Notes: a model not told the origin generated them from the letters alone. A stretch of 64,000 nt of DNA from Trichaptum fuscoviolaceum (GCA_910574455.1 CAJSYZ010000003.1:434001-498000), one strand, 5' to 3'; shown: positions 22,292-34,188, counted from the stretch's first letter. Made by a program: numbers and translations.

Positions 22292-25200
22292 TCACTCTCC
22301 CAGCTCTTCCTCGTTCTCATTCCCCGATGTGGACGTGACTTCCTCGTTCTCATTCAGCACAGATGCGTCCAACCTTATAACGGGAATGTCCGCCGGCGGT
22401 CTCGGAACGCTAGGCGTGGGCTCCGGTGCTGCTGTGTTTCGTGATGAAGTCGACGGAGGTGCTCAAGAGGCGGAGGAGGATGGTCTAGCTGGCCTGAGCT
22501 GTCCGGATTGATATCCATCTGTGTTGAAGACAAATGTTCCGCGTTTTCATGAATGGAAGCGGGCTGGCTTGATTGGGACGGATTGGATGCGGCGTTGTCT
22601 TGGTCTTGGTCAGCGACTTCTGATCCTAGCGGTAGAGAATCAATGTCGGCTTGCTCTACCACTTCTTCGTACTGTTGCTCCTCCTCAATTTCCCTGTGTG
22701 CTTTTTCGCGTTCATCAATCCATGCGGGTCGTACTACATCGTGGAATTTCTTCCTGAGGTCTGGGTAGCCCCATAGAAATTCCCCGATAACAAGCTGCGC
22801 ATTTCGTTCACTCTCCATACTAATGTATGTTAGTATGCTCTTTTATGTTAAAGTGGTCAGGTGCTTACATCCAAGTTTTCAAAGTTTTAACGTTGGACAT
22901 GACCCAATTGGCCGTGTCATTGTTGAAGGTTGTCAGCAGAGCTTCACGAAACTCGTTTTCGGCGTTCGTGGTAAGGTGTTCCGCTTGGGTCTCCTCCGGC
23001 CCCTCAGCTTTCTCGTCTTTCTCTCTTCCTCCAGATTCAACATCGCCTTCTGTCCTTCCTGTAGGGCAACATGCGCATATATGCACCCAAACAAAATGAC
23101 CGAAGGCAGAAAATGCCTTCTTTGTCACTAGCCAGCCCTTCTTGATCGAATATACGATGAAGCGGATGGTTTTCGAAAGGAGGTAAGGATTTGGCCAGTC
23201 ACGGTCCCAGTCAATTTCGTAGTTTAGACGCGCTACGCGGTTGTCAATCCCGAATGCCCTATTACAAGATGTCAGTACAAACTTGGGTGTTGATGGGGAG
23301 ATTCCGAGTACCAGAAGATGTTTCGTTGCAAATGGACGTTCTCCTTATACTTATCGTAGGGCCGCTTGACCATCTTCCACATCCATTTCGCTCTTGTCCT
23401 AATCCCATTCATGCCTTTCGTGATCGGCTCCATGACTGTTCTTATCCACCCAGCCCAAACGGAATCATGCTTGAGCTGATATATGAACCAAAGTACCACT
23501 GCCAGTAAGCACATCCCGTGTAGACCTGTGAGGATATTCGTTGCGAGGGAGACGAAATGTGGCTGACCAAAACTCAGTTCTGTGGCAGCCTCATTAGATT
23601 TTATGGCGTACCTGGAGAGATAGGTACGCGAACAGGTTTAAGCCAAGGACAAAAGCAACAGCAGCAATAATAAGAAACAGCATCGGTGCTTTGTCGAACC
23701 ACATGCGAATTAGCCGCGGAGGCACACGCGAATCATAGCTGTCAGATACATCAGTTAACCATCGGCAGGATAACTATAGAATAAAAGGCGCACATTGAAG
23801 ACTTCCTCCACGTCAAGCCCAGCAAGCTACTCACACCCGAGGACACACTAAAGACTAGCGACAAGAACCAAAATAGGTTGACGACTCCTCTCAAGGAATT
23901 AGACGGTACCGCATCTGTCGCCGCATACGTGAACTGAAGCGTGGTCGCTGTCACGCTTGAGAAGAAGGTGGCGATCGTAGTTAAGTTGACGTATCGCGTT
24001 GTATCCCTTTCCATTTGATCAACAAGGAATTTCGGTAGGACTGATTTGCGTCAGAGGGAGTACGCAGTCAGAGCGACAACGACACTTACACTCCTTTCCG
24101 AACATCTTTAGTTCTTCGGCCACGTTACCAGAACTGACTCCGGCTGGACTTCCTTCAGGTGGCCTTGCTTCTTTAGGTACAGCGTTCATGCCAAACATTG
24201 TTACCTCCAATTTGGTGAGAAGTTCATCACAGACAAACTTCAGGCATCCATCTAAATCACGGTTATGCCTATAACCTGGGTTCAAAAGTGTTAGAGAAGT
24301 TCCTGTAAGTGGTTAATGCATTGTTATTACCTCGAACCGCGTGTAATGCATTCTTCGTAGTGACGTCAGCAGCTACCGGATGGATATGGGGGTCTGAAAC
24401 TCACAGATAAGCAATCTACCCATTTTTTGACTTCACGAAAGTAGAAGGCATGCTTTTGGTGGTACAGGCTCCCGTTAAATCTACTGGCGGCAAAGTATAG
24501 CCCACTGAGAGATGCTATCAAAGAGTTCACGTTTCTATACCATTCTATAAGGGCACTATCAGATGAGTGAAATATAGGCGACAGCATACTACTTACCATT
24601 TGGAGTCGAGCCCACACCCTTCAAACACTTAACGAGACCTGCTAGATAGATCTTGAGTACTTTAGCGGCTTCAACAACCTCCTTGTCCCCTCCAACAACA
24701 CCGTAATGTGCGATAAGATAGTCCAACTACTTCACGTGTAAGAGACGTATTACGTCGAAGATCGTCTCCACATACCTCGGTCTTCATTTTATCGCATATA
24801 CTAAAATGAATTAGTCAACTAGCTTAGGCACACTATGGAACTGTGAAGGTGAAAGTACCTTTGGTGGTGTATAAGTCTTCCACTCAGCGCCGCAATTAAG
24901 TCTGGATCTATTGGGGAACTAGCGGCTCCAGCCGTTTCTATGTGAGGGAAGACACGGCTTATGTATTCATTACACCGCTCTTCAAAGTCCTCTATCTTCT
25001 GCGTTGCCAGCCAATCATTTGCAGCTTCAAGCCGAGAGAAACTGTCAACAGAATTGTTTCCAGAATCACGAATGTCGGACGGCTTACATTTCTCTTCGTA
25101 CGTCACCAGTGCTTCGACAACACCATCCATCGCCGATTCCAAGTCGGCGAAGAATTCGTCGTTAATGAATTTCAAGCATTCGACATATTTACTTTTCCAT

Positions 25201-26446
25201 ACGAGGTCTGCGCCAAACATCATTAGAGATCAAGTTGTGGATCGAAAGCCTTTGGTCCATACCACTAATTTTGCCATCTCCGTCCTTGTATGAGTGAATT
25301 AATCCTCTGCATTTTCCATAGATACTCTGAACTCACCCAAGCGATGCTATTCCATTCCCTGAGCTTATCAGGATAAAGTGCATCTTTTTCATGCGGGCTC
25401 CAAGCGACGCCATAAATTGAGTCCCAAAGCCAATGGAAAGACTGTCTAACTTTGTGCATTGCGTCCGGTCTCCCTAAGACTTCATTATTCATACAAAAGC
25501 TTCGCCTAAACATTGGGACTACATACCACTGGGAGTCACGTCGAAGGCCTTCTCCAGAGACTGTACAGGTTCAAGCAAAGCTTTCCGTACATTTTCTGCC
25601 TTTTCAATCACTCGCTTGTCGCCTCCGACAATTCCCAAGTGCGCAATGAAGCATCCCACCTATTATCTGTCGGTCAGAGTATATTTGCTCAACAACGGAC
25701 CCGTACATACCTCCACCTGCATTTTCTCACACTCGCTTTAATGAAAGACAGTATTAGAGCCCATTTGAAGAGACAGACACTGTGTCGTACCTTCTGTGCT
25801 TCGCACATCTGTCTTTGTACTTGACAATTGTTTCGTCGCTTGGCCAGTCGTCTATGGGTGCGTTTGAGCCGTCACGGCTGCCGTCATTAAAGACACGTCA
25901 TCACGCACCATCGATATCAGTCTCATTCTGCTCCATCTCAATGTTGAGAAGTTCCTGAGTAGTAGGGTCTGCAGCTACTGGTGAATTGTCACCTACGTAT
26001 TCATTCGATTCATCTCAGTTGCCATCATAAAAGACGCGTTATTTCTCACCCGGATTCGCATTACCGAGGTTTGCCATATCAGTACTGAGAGGTTCCTGGC
26101 CAGCGGCGCCTGCTTCTTCTGGTGAGCCATCGCTTTGGTGCAAAGCTCCACGAAGTTCTTGGGCTGTTTTCGCGTCAGAAAGGATTCACGCATGGGTTGA
26201 AGGTGTGTGAGTTTGTCACTCACTATTTTCTTGATTTTCCTTTCGAAGCATATGGTCTCGCATCTCCTTCACGACAATGAGGATATCTTTCAGCGTGTCA
26301 TTCGATACTTGCGACGAGTTGGCGCCTTGACACTGTCAATATCTCAGCGACATAGATTGCTGGTAATTGCGAACCTATTCCTGGATCTGTGAATCGGCGT
26401 CAGCTTTAAGTCTGCAACTTAAGGTAAGAAGGAACGAACCAGACAT
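22292..26446 (-). CDS. Gene A2: multi-exon four-pass membrane protein with internal repeat
   Basis: Roughly 17 small exons. The start is the ATG at 26446 after a TATA box at 26519-26527. Residue order: a short helical leader (NDTLKDILIVVKEMRDHML); repeat module 1 with VGCFIAHLGIVGGDKRVIEK then KYVECLKFINDEFFADLES; repeat module 2 with LDYLIAHYGVVGGDKEVVEA then LDGCLKFVCDELLTKLEV; then QMERDTTRY leading into TM1 and TM2 (VVNLFWFLSLVFSVSSGV), TM3 (MLFLIIAAVAFVLGLNLFA), TM4 (LLAVVLWFIYQL), a conserved cytosolic exon (AFGIDNRVARLNYE) and an acidic tail. All splice sites checked are GT-AG. Near 22465 a one-base deletion relative to A1 shifts the tail frame and gives an early stop at about 22375; in the other frame the tail runs to a TGA at 22292. 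The family is known from Agaricomycetes but has no known function; location in a membrane is predicted. Confidence 0.75.
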
Positions 26447-26518
26447 ATCTTTCACAGCGAGCAGAAGGATGTGGAGGTGGGAGGAAAGAGAATCGTCGGC
26501 GCTGAAGAGGCTGGACCC

Positions 26519-26527
26519 CTTTATAGC
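26519..26527 (-). promoter_or_regulatory. TATA box of gene A2
   Basis: GCTATAAAG on the minus strand, 73 bp upstream of the A2 start codon. Upstream DNA is shared with gene A1. Confidence 0.55.
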
Positions 26528-26649
26528 ACATGCAAATACAATGAGGCAGCCAGCGCTAATCAGGATTATTTTAGGCACTGGCACCAGCAATGGAAGGTCG
26601 AATATAGATAAGCGCTGGTATGAAAAGTAGCCAAGGTGCACGAGCGTCT

Positions 26650-28585
26650 TCTCGCTTCACTTGTGAGGTCCGAGCGCGAAGTCTTCGAGGTGTCTGGTAC
26701 CTAGCGGCAGGACTCGGAACACAGTACCGCCATAGTGCTTCGAGGTTTCACCGTCACAAGAAAAAACCTGACGATCCAAAACGTACATCGTGTTGTCAGT
26801 CGTAAAGACAGATCAGACATTATCCCAAGAATGCAATCCCCAAGAGCTTTGGATCCAGAGGCGGTGTAGGGTATTAGAGATAGCAAGACTCGACAATGCA
26901 ATAGAAACGGAATGTGGAGAGCGGCACGAGCTTAAGTCTCAGAGGAAAGTGTCGACCACGTTCAAGGAGAACTGACCAGCATCGATTTGGGATTTGACGG
27001 GAAGGAAAGCAGGAAGGGGACATGGGGGGTATGACAGATGAGACCGGGCGCTGTGTAATATGTAAAACGTGGCAATGGCGAGAAAGACAGAGTTTGATAC
27101 CAACAGCGACGGACGTGAAAGCTTTACGAATGCTATTTTATTGTAATTACCTCTGGTAAGTTCACTTGATCTTCCGTGGCAACTGAATGTGCTGTAGCCG
27201 CTCGAAATCTGATGTGAAGATGTGCACAGTGTCATAAGCCTTCGGTGACCGTACGAGAGTCTAGAACATACTTCAGTCGATGATAAGGAATGCATGAAGA
27301 GGAGGGCGTCAACTGCATTTCTCATATTTCTTGAACGGTGATGGGCGACGGAGGAAGAAAAGTGTTGTGGTGCGTGGCTTCCGGGCAATAAACAAATGTA
27401 TCCGGCAATTTGAATCGGCGACTCGGAGAATAAAAGTAGCCGGTCCGGGTGCGCTTTCGTCTCAGACTCTCGAGTCTTCAGGTCTATTTTGTTTTCGGTG
27501 GTTCCATACCTCAATCCCTGATATTTTCTGCAGCATTGACGAGTTTTGTGACAATAGAATTGCTACGGATGCTGTGAAGACGTGCTTAGACAGTGGGCTG
27601 TTTTGAGACTCGGTCGGCGCAGAGTTCCTTTCATGGAGCAAATTCACCCAATTTTCTGGCGACTCCATCATTCATTCTCGAAGCCTCCTTCCTCTCCTTT
27701 CTCATGTGATCTTCGCTGCATGCTTTATCCCAATGTGCGACGCAGGCAAGACCACTGGTGCAATTTCGCGTGAACTACCACTTAAAGGAGGGCAGAGGGG
27801 CGAAAACGCAAGATGAGAAGTTAATGTTGAGCGACATAGCGAGAGAGATTTAGGTACGCACATATGCTCCTGGCGTGTCACTCTTTCCACCTTCCACCCT
27901 TTCTTCCTTTCCACATGTACCCTCCACCGATTTGCGCGAGGGTGTTATCCTGTTCCTCTCTTTCAGAATCGCATTCTTCGTCTTGTCATTCCGTAGTCAC
28001 GACTGACGCTTACTCCCGCCGATCTCTCGCGTCGCGTCCCAGAATGCATTCCCTGCGACCTCATGCAGCCCTTCAAGGTGTTCTTCTCGTTCTGCATATC
28101 TGGCGTCGCTGTCTGCATAATCCTTTGCACAACCAACCTCTTGCTCGCGCATTATCCCTTATTCGCGCGCCTCGGCACATCCTTCCCCGATTTCCAGTTA
28201 AAACCATCGCAAAGCGCTTTAATTCTTTACTGGCATTTTACCTAGCTTGCTTGGTGATTGTTCTGAGATGCTCTGCGCGCTGGGCAAGGAGAAGATCGAA
28301 TAGGCGCGCTGGGCCTCGATGAGGCTGGTGTGCCGTCACAGGAAAGGCGGTTTGAAGAAGGATGGAAATATAGTTCTAAAGGATGGAGAAGAAAGGAGGA
28401 GATGGTGAGCCTGGAGGAAGAGACTGTCGCTTGATTCTTCCATCATGCAACCCGCCAAACCAGCTTTGTCCGTATCCTTGTACCAGCATCTCGCACTCGG
28501 CTCAGACGCCAACACCGGTAACGGAAGACATTTGTTGTTGGCTGAGACCTTGCGCGTCGTGTCCTTGTGGCTTCCACATTGTATG
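26650..28585. other. Spacer of copy 2 upstream of gene A2, no gene seen
   Basis: Matches 17450-19387. A plus-strand ORF of 152 codons near 27.9 kb is not preserved in the other copy and is not called. Confidence 0.55.
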
Positions 28586-28854
28586 TGTTTGTATCTTCCG
28601 TGGAGATGAAAAGGTGCTTCGCCCGAGCCTGTGTAAGTGTTTCTTCGCGAAAGCGAGCCCTCAGTATCCGTTCAGCTTCCAGTCGACGTGAACACAGTCC
28701 AAAGCTCACTGTACCTATGTATAAGAGATGCTCGTATGGACAATGAGGGTGCGGAGAGGTGAGAGTCGAAGACAAACTTCGGGGGAAGAAATGCGTGCTC
28801 GTCCGGCACTCGGCAAGTCAAGCGATAGCCGATACTTTCGCAATCATCAGGGAA
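28586..28854. repeat. Tandem array copy 3, first 269 bp only
   Basis: The start of a third unit matches 1-290 and 19388-19672. Homology stops abruptly after TTCGCAAT at 28854, where copy 2 continues with GGCGACCTCC. Unrelated sequence follows and the rest of the unit is not found before 64000. This is either the array boundary or the left edge of a large insertion extending beyond the window. Confidence 0.8.
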
Positions 28855-29454
28855 ACTACTTTCTGCTGAAAGTGACTTAAGTGTTACTTAAACGTCCTGA
28901 GAGACTGAAGTCTTAAATAAGGCAAGCTTTACTTATTCATGCATGTCCTCCCATTATTCAGGACAAGTTGGCTGAAATAAGTGTGGGCTGGCTTAAATAA
29001 GGAAAGATGGCTGAATCAGTGCTCTAAGTGTTTCAGGCATTCAGCACCCCAGTGCTCCAGTGTATCATCCTTTAAATTACAGCAGTAGACAAGTGTTGTA
29101 AGACGAATTGCAGTGCTCAAGAGTCTAAGTGCATAAGAACGATCCAAGTATTTCATTGCATCAGAAATATATAAGACAACATTATGTAGCTATCAGTGCC
29201 TCAGCGTTCAAGTACATCAGTCATTTACACAAGACTAAGCATAGCAGTCGCTATCATGGGATCCGCCACGACATTATCCCGAACCTCTGCCGTGACGGGC
29301 AGTGGCAGGCCACATTTCGCTGCCGTGCCTTCAATTCTGCATGTTCTTTGGCGTACCAGTAGAAACGAAGGCTGCTCTGCAAGTCGATGGTAATATAATA
29401 TTGAGCGCACGGACAGAAACGAAAAGAAGAGGCTCACCAGTGATCGATTTGCCC
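28855..29454. other. AT-rich spacer after the array break
   Basis: Six hundred bases of sequence unrelated to the array, with repeated short motifs such as CTTAAATAAGG. No gene seen. It lies 3' of gene B. Confidence 0.5.
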
Positions 29455-32390
29455 TTAGAAGTCTACGCAGTCCGTAGCCGAATCCCATTTTGAAGCGTCG
29501 TCCTCCTCATGATCACCATCTCCACCTAAATCCTCGTCCTCGTCCTTGCCCTCGCCCTTGCCCTCGCCCTTGCCCTCAATCTTGTCAACACCCTCGTCCC
29601 CGCTCTCGCTCAGGTTGTCGTCACCCTCAGCATTAGCATGCTTGTCCTCTGCATCACCTTCCACCTCGCCTCTATACTCAGCCCCCTCACGCTCTTCGCC
29701 CTTATCGTCGGTTCCGTCGGTTCCGTCTTCCCAATTATCAGCGCCTTCGTCATACGCTTTCTCGCAGGTTGAATCTGCATCTACAACGTCAAAATACAAG
29801 GAAAAGTCCCTGCCAGTGATACCCGATCCAACAAGTTCGGTGTTCTTTCTCGTATCGATATCTGTACTGGCATCGTAAGCTAGGAGGCGGGATCGAACCT
29901 TTTCCCAGTTTGATTCAGTGAAGAAAGAGGGATTCGACAACAAGTTAACATAGTCGTCCGTATGAGGCTGCCACAGAGCGCTAGTGAAATACCACTCAGC
30001 GCCGCCAAGTTCTTCTTTGATATTTTGCAACCGAGCCACCTGTTTATCAATGGCAACCTTGACCTATCCATGGGAAGATCAGCGAATAAGGACAATATAA
30101 GTGCTGAAAAAAGTAGATACCGCTGTTGCCGCAAGGGCGAGGGCACCGATAGGCTTTCCTATGGTGTTTCTGTCCAGTATTTTATGCCGACCCATGGCCA
30201 AGACAATGTGTACGGACAACACTGAGACCACAAGGTCAGAGCAGAACAGTCCTTGCTTCTGTACATTTAGGGTCAATGCATGGACACAAAATGCAACAAT
30301 AAATACTCTTTTACTTACCCTCTCCATACTATACCAGCTTTCCCATAGAAACGGTTCGGCTTTCTTCTTGTCAACTAGCGTCTGCAACATCTTCACAATT
30401 GCTTCGTTTTGCATTGACTTTGATTGTTCGCCGCTGATAAAACTAGCAACTGATTGCTCAGCTTTCTCAAACAGCTTCTTGCGCTAGCTATCAGAGCATC
30501 TCTGGGCCACCTGAAATACAAGGATCGCATCTCAATTTGGTAAAGGTGACTTGGAGATAAGTTAGATTGACTCAACTAGAGAACAGATATCGGCGAACTG
30601 AGTTTCGTAACTGAATTCCACAGAATCAAACACTTTCCCCCACAGTGAGCTGATGAGCTTATTGTCCGGAGTTTGCCATGGTGTGACGGACTTTCCAACT
30701 GCGCGAAATAGTGAAGGTAATAGAATATGAGTCCATCCTGCCTGAGTACCGGGAGGGAGACACTGGTTCGTCGCCCTTTTCCTGCCTGGCACGCGAGATC
30801 CTTCCCTTCCTTCATTTTGATCCTTGTCCTCAAGTCCCACTGATGTCTGCATATAAGTAAATCAGCAAAATATGTCATAGAAATGAATTTGATTCGACAA
30901 ACTGAGCTAGTAGTCCGAGAGACTTTGCGATGACCTTGATAAGCCCCAGTCACTAACACTTCGGGTCTGGGGGTGCAGAATGCTCTCTTCATTGCAAGCG
31001 ACGGTGCTCGAGGTGCTAACGACATCTTTCGACCACCAGACTATTAAGAAAAGAAGGTGAATGCTCACGTTTAGAGTGTATCAATCGACTCTCACTTACT
31101 TCATTATCAGCCACCAGCAACTGCCTCTTGCGATTAAAGGTAGCGGATCCAATCTCCGGCTGCAACACGTCAGAAAGCTGTTATCCATGGCAAGTGAGCA
31201 GATCGAAAAGAAGCACTTACCGTCGTGTCGGCCTCAGGCCGATAAGGAATATCAGAGGGGTTCCTCTTCTTACTCAAGTCCTTTCCGCCTGATCAGATAC
31301 GAACTTGAAATGCCAATTACCATAGAATTGACACTTACTGTGGCACCGGCCTGTGTGTCCATGTCAATCAACAATGACTTATTGATCTTGACAGTCTTAT
31401 TAGCCTATTGAGATGGTTCAAATTAAGTAAACATGAAATGAAGGAATTCATTGCACGTGAAGGTAGAAGAATTACCACATTAACCTGAGAGTCGGTGTCT
31501 GGTGGCGACTTCCTCTTTCCGTTCTTTGTGACTGTGATGTCCTATTCATATGCACACATTAGCGATCGACTCGAAGTGAAGAAGGAAACGAATAGTTGCT
31601 ACAGGAGAGCACCGGAAGTGAGCCTACGGTGCATCGACGCTCACACATACCTGTACACGGGGTTCCAAAGCTAGTGATCGCACCTTACAACCATAAATAA
31701 AGGGGGGAACGAGAGAAGTTGAAATAAGATAGACTTACCGGTGCGCTAAGCTGCGAGTTAGCAGTCCTCTTGTTTGCATCCTATGCAAATACCAATTCAG
31801 CAATGAAGGATATAGAATGAAGATCACTGTGCTTCGCTGTCTGGCACTCACCTGTCCACCTGGTTTTATCTCGTTGTTCTTATCCTCAAGTACGGGAAGG
31901 GATTGCTTAGTAGAATGAAAAATGAAAAATGATATGACATCGCTTACCGTTGAAACCTGCGACCCGGAAAGAGTGTCATGCAATAACTTCCTTTTCTTCG
32001 AGTTGAGGTTGCTGCTACCTCCATCCTGTTCATGACACGGCACTTGGCAGATAAATAATAACGAAGGGATATGAACAAACGGTCATGGAGTAACTGACGT
32101 GAATCGAACAGAAATAAGTCGTACTCACACAAGCTTGAGCCGGCCTTGTTAGCCTCTTCGGATTGCTTCCGCCCTATAAACAAGTTATTCAGACTGCATT
32201 TGCCATTCTAATGCTCCGTCAACTCACAACATTTGATTCCGAATCGACAAGATGTGCCTTCTGTTGCACACTGATTGTGCTATTTTTTACACCATGATAG
32301 CTTGTAAGGGTGATTGTTTCTCCTTCATCCTCCCAGGGACTTAAGTTTTCATCATCTGGCAATGAGATGGTGTGTCTGGTGTAGCTTTGC
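29455..32390 (-). CDS. Gene B: hypothetical protein built from an array of mini-exons
   Basis: The minus strand shows a run of at least eight short exons between 32230 and 30950, each bounded by GT-AG sites. Donors are visible near 31951, 31740, 31490, 31340, 31220 and 31100. Many carry a basic cluster and a DTDSQ-like end, for example NSKKRKLLHDTLSGSQVST, VTKNGKRKSPPDTDSQVNV and KINKSLIDMDTQAGAT. All donors I could frame are phase 0. Larger 3' exons follow: GWTHILLPSLFRAVGKSVTP (30850-30565), EAIVKMLQTLVDKKKAEPF, KPIGALALAATAV, and a last exon (30065-29455) with WYFTSALWQPHTDDYVNLL and a very acidic Glu/Asp/Gly-Lys tail. The C-terminal part resembles uncharacterised Agaricomycete proteins with GALALAATAVERA; no function known to me. 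The 5' end is uncertain: I see an exon at about 32390-32230 but not a convincing start codon. Basic clusters suggest nuclear location (inference). Confidence 0.55.
29540..29590 (-). repeat. Minisatellite in gene B tail
   Basis: Tandem CCCTTGCCCTCG-type units encode alternating GKGE in the acidic tail of gene B. Confidence 0.6.
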
Positions 32391-32399
32391 GTCAGCAAG

Positions 32400-32620
32400 G
32401 CTCATAATACAGTGGTAACAAGGACAAGAGCGTCAATATTGCAGGTGAAGGACTTCCAAGTCGGGTCTTGGCCCGGGAGCGTCACGGTCAACTTGAACCG
32501 CTGGCACCGTGACCGCAGTGACACTGGCAGCCTGAGTGGCAGGCTCATTAGTAATCTAGTACTACTACTAGTAGTAGTCGGGATGATGTTTAATCGCACT
32601 CACCATTACATTGACTTGAC
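32400..32620. promoter_or_regulatory. Spacer with short shared motifs (upstream of gene B)
   Basis: Dense copies of CTGGCA/TGCCAG, TTCAAGTT/AACTTGAA and CTAGTAGT-like motifs, as also seen at 33820-33960, 43990-44740 and 57806-58330. They may be binding sites for a common factor or transposase subterminal repeats; function is inferred. Confidence 0.45.
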
Positions 32621-32667
32621 AGTACAAGATACTGATTCAGACGCAATGCAAGATTCAAACTTCAAAC

Positions 32668-33686
32668 TCACAAATTGATCCTTTCTGAGTCTATCCCTGC
32701 CACTGGCACCTCAAGACCTCCACCCTCTTCACCGATGAAAGTGGAATCATCTGTGTTGCGAAGCGCCCTGACAGGGCGTTTTGTCTTGTCGTTCCGCCTT
32801 GACGTAGCGGGCGAGTCTATTATGTCCGTTTCTTCACCAGAAAGACTCTCGTTCGGTCCTGCAGGAGCGTGAAAGAATGCGTCGCTGGGAGTGGCGGCAG
32901 ACCTGGACATCTTTGCGGTCTGCACACGTGTGCGAAATGGAAGTTCACCTTTGGAGTCTTCTTTCCTAGCTTTTTTTGCAGGCTTCCCATTTGGCTCATC
33001 CATACTCGCTGCTTCGCATTAACGTGAGTCACAGGGTTCAACCTCCAAGCTTTGAGATCGTCTGAAAATGTATAGGCAATGTTACTCACGAATATCCAAG
33101 TCTTCGTTGTGTCCATCTTCACAATCCAATATGTCTTTAACATCGTTCTTCGAGTCTGTTTATGCCAGTTCAAATCTGTGTCATCACTGATCTAAAGTTG
33201 AAGACTTACAACTAGATTCGCCTTTTGGCTTTCTACGTCCACGTTTGCCAGTGAGTTTGGCACTGTTGAGCCCATCTGGGTGCGTGTCTCAAGAGCCTTC
33301 GACAAGTTGTTTTCAAGCTCTACGGTCTCTAGCATCGCTGCTTCTTGGTTCTCTGCTGCAGTCACCTTCTTGCGAACCTTGTCAGCTGCCTCTTGTTCTT
33401 TTGCTGCCCGTTTTTGCTCCGCAGCGAGTTTTTTCCTCTCTTTCGCAACCGCGACTTGCTGGGCCGCAGCTCTGCGGAAAGCTGTCCGCTCTTCCTTCTG
33501 CTTTTCCTTCTCTTCCTTCTCCTTCAATGCCTCATCCCGCCTTTCTGCCTGCCGTACTTTCCTTTTCTCTTTTTCTTCCTTCTCCTGCAATATCTCCTCC
33601 TGTGTTCGTCTTGTTCTGAGTTGGTCAACAACTGCTCCGGGGTGCTTTTCCCTGTTCTTAGCCCTTGTCTGTCTTTGAGTTGACAT
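32668..33686 (-). CDS. Gene C: basic coiled-coil protein (hypothetical)
   Basis: Exon 1 (33686 to about 33209) starts MSTQRQTRAKNREKHPG and is a long charged coiled coil rich in Glu/Lys/Arg/Ala (EKEEKEKRKVRQAERRDEAL, AAEQKRAAKEQEAADK). A small second exon contains NDVKDILDCEDGHNEDLDI. Exon 3 (to 32668) starts near MDEPNGKPAKKARKEDSK and ends GGGLEVPVAGIDSERINL. The intron 1 acceptor is unclear because exon 1 and the most natural frame of exon 2 do not join in phase, so an indel or an alternative acceptor must be assumed. Total about 300 residues. No known domain. Basic stretches suggest a nuclear protein. Its 5' end faces the Plavaka transposase gene across a 270 bp spacer, so the two are divergently arranged. 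Confidence 0.55.
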
Positions 33687-33958
33687 TTTGTGCAGTGTTT
33701 TGAGACTTGTATGATGATAAGATGTGTCGAAGGTGCAAGTTCAAGATCAGGGAGGCGGGGGCGTCTATCTTAGACAAGTTGAAAATTTACGCCCACTACT
33801 ACCGTGACTACTCTATGACTAATTTTAACTCAGGTTCAAGTTCACTGGCACTCCGAGTCCGAGTCACTGCCAGTGCTAGCAGCCTGCCAGTGCCAGTGAG
33901 GCTCAGCTGTGAGTCCCAATTGTCGACGTGTACTACTACTGAGGTTACATTCAAGTTG
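33687..33958. promoter_or_regulatory. Divergent promoter region of gene C and the transposase
   Basis: A 272 bp spacer between two divergent start codons, with clustered TGCCAGTG, CACTGGCA, TTCAAGTT and ACTACTACT motifs at 33830-33955. Confidence 0.45.
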
Positions 33959-34188
33959 ATGCCAGCGACACGGAAAAAGCACGATCCCTTTCATTTTCCA
34001 CCAACTATTCGATGCACCTTGCCCGGCTGTAGTAGGATGTTCAAGAGTCAATCTGGAAGAGCAAGACATGAATATTCAGCTCATCCGACGTCATTCTTGG
34101 CAAATTCTTCTGCCTGTGGTCATGAATATGAATCGTCACCTATTCGACCCATACGAGCTCCAAGTCCTCAACTTGAAGCTCTCCTGAG
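33959..34188 (+). pseudogene. Plavaka-type transposase, 5' part (C2H2 zinc finger)
   Basis: Start ATG at 33959. The reading frame encodes one C2H2 finger, CTLPGC...SGRARHEYSAH (residues about 20-42), then a Ser/Pro-rich stretch ending PSPQLEALL at the hAT-1 insertion. An N-terminal C2H2 finger followed by a low-complexity linker is usual for this basidiomycete family. Frame and exon continue exactly at 36436, after hAT-1 and its second target copy (CTCCTGAG) are removed, which proves that the two parts were one exon. Confidence 0.8.

Larger units (their letters stand above)
19388..28585. repeat. Tandem array copy 2 (uninterrupted)
   Basis: Complete 9.2 kb repeat unit in the same orientation as copy 1. 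It contains gene A2 (22292-26446, minus) and a short plus-strand ORF at 20789-21115. It preserves the sequence that is broken by the transposon in copy 1 and so serves as the reference for the empty site. Its start at 19388 and end at 28585 are set by where the sequence matching window base 1 recurs. Confidence 0.9.

Noticed and set aside
1..28854. Giant Starship-type cargo element
   Set aside because: No tyrosine-recombinase (DUF3435-like) captain gene is visible, and the repetition is explained by tandem duplication plus known element classes.
29546..29878. Plus-strand Ser/Pro-rich ORF
   Set aside because: Antisense shadow of the acidic repeat tail of gene B.
33245..33683. Long plus-strand ORFs opposite gene C exon 1
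   Set aside because: They are shadows of the Glu/Lys-rich coiled coil on the minus strand and read as Phe/Ser/Leu-rich low complexity.
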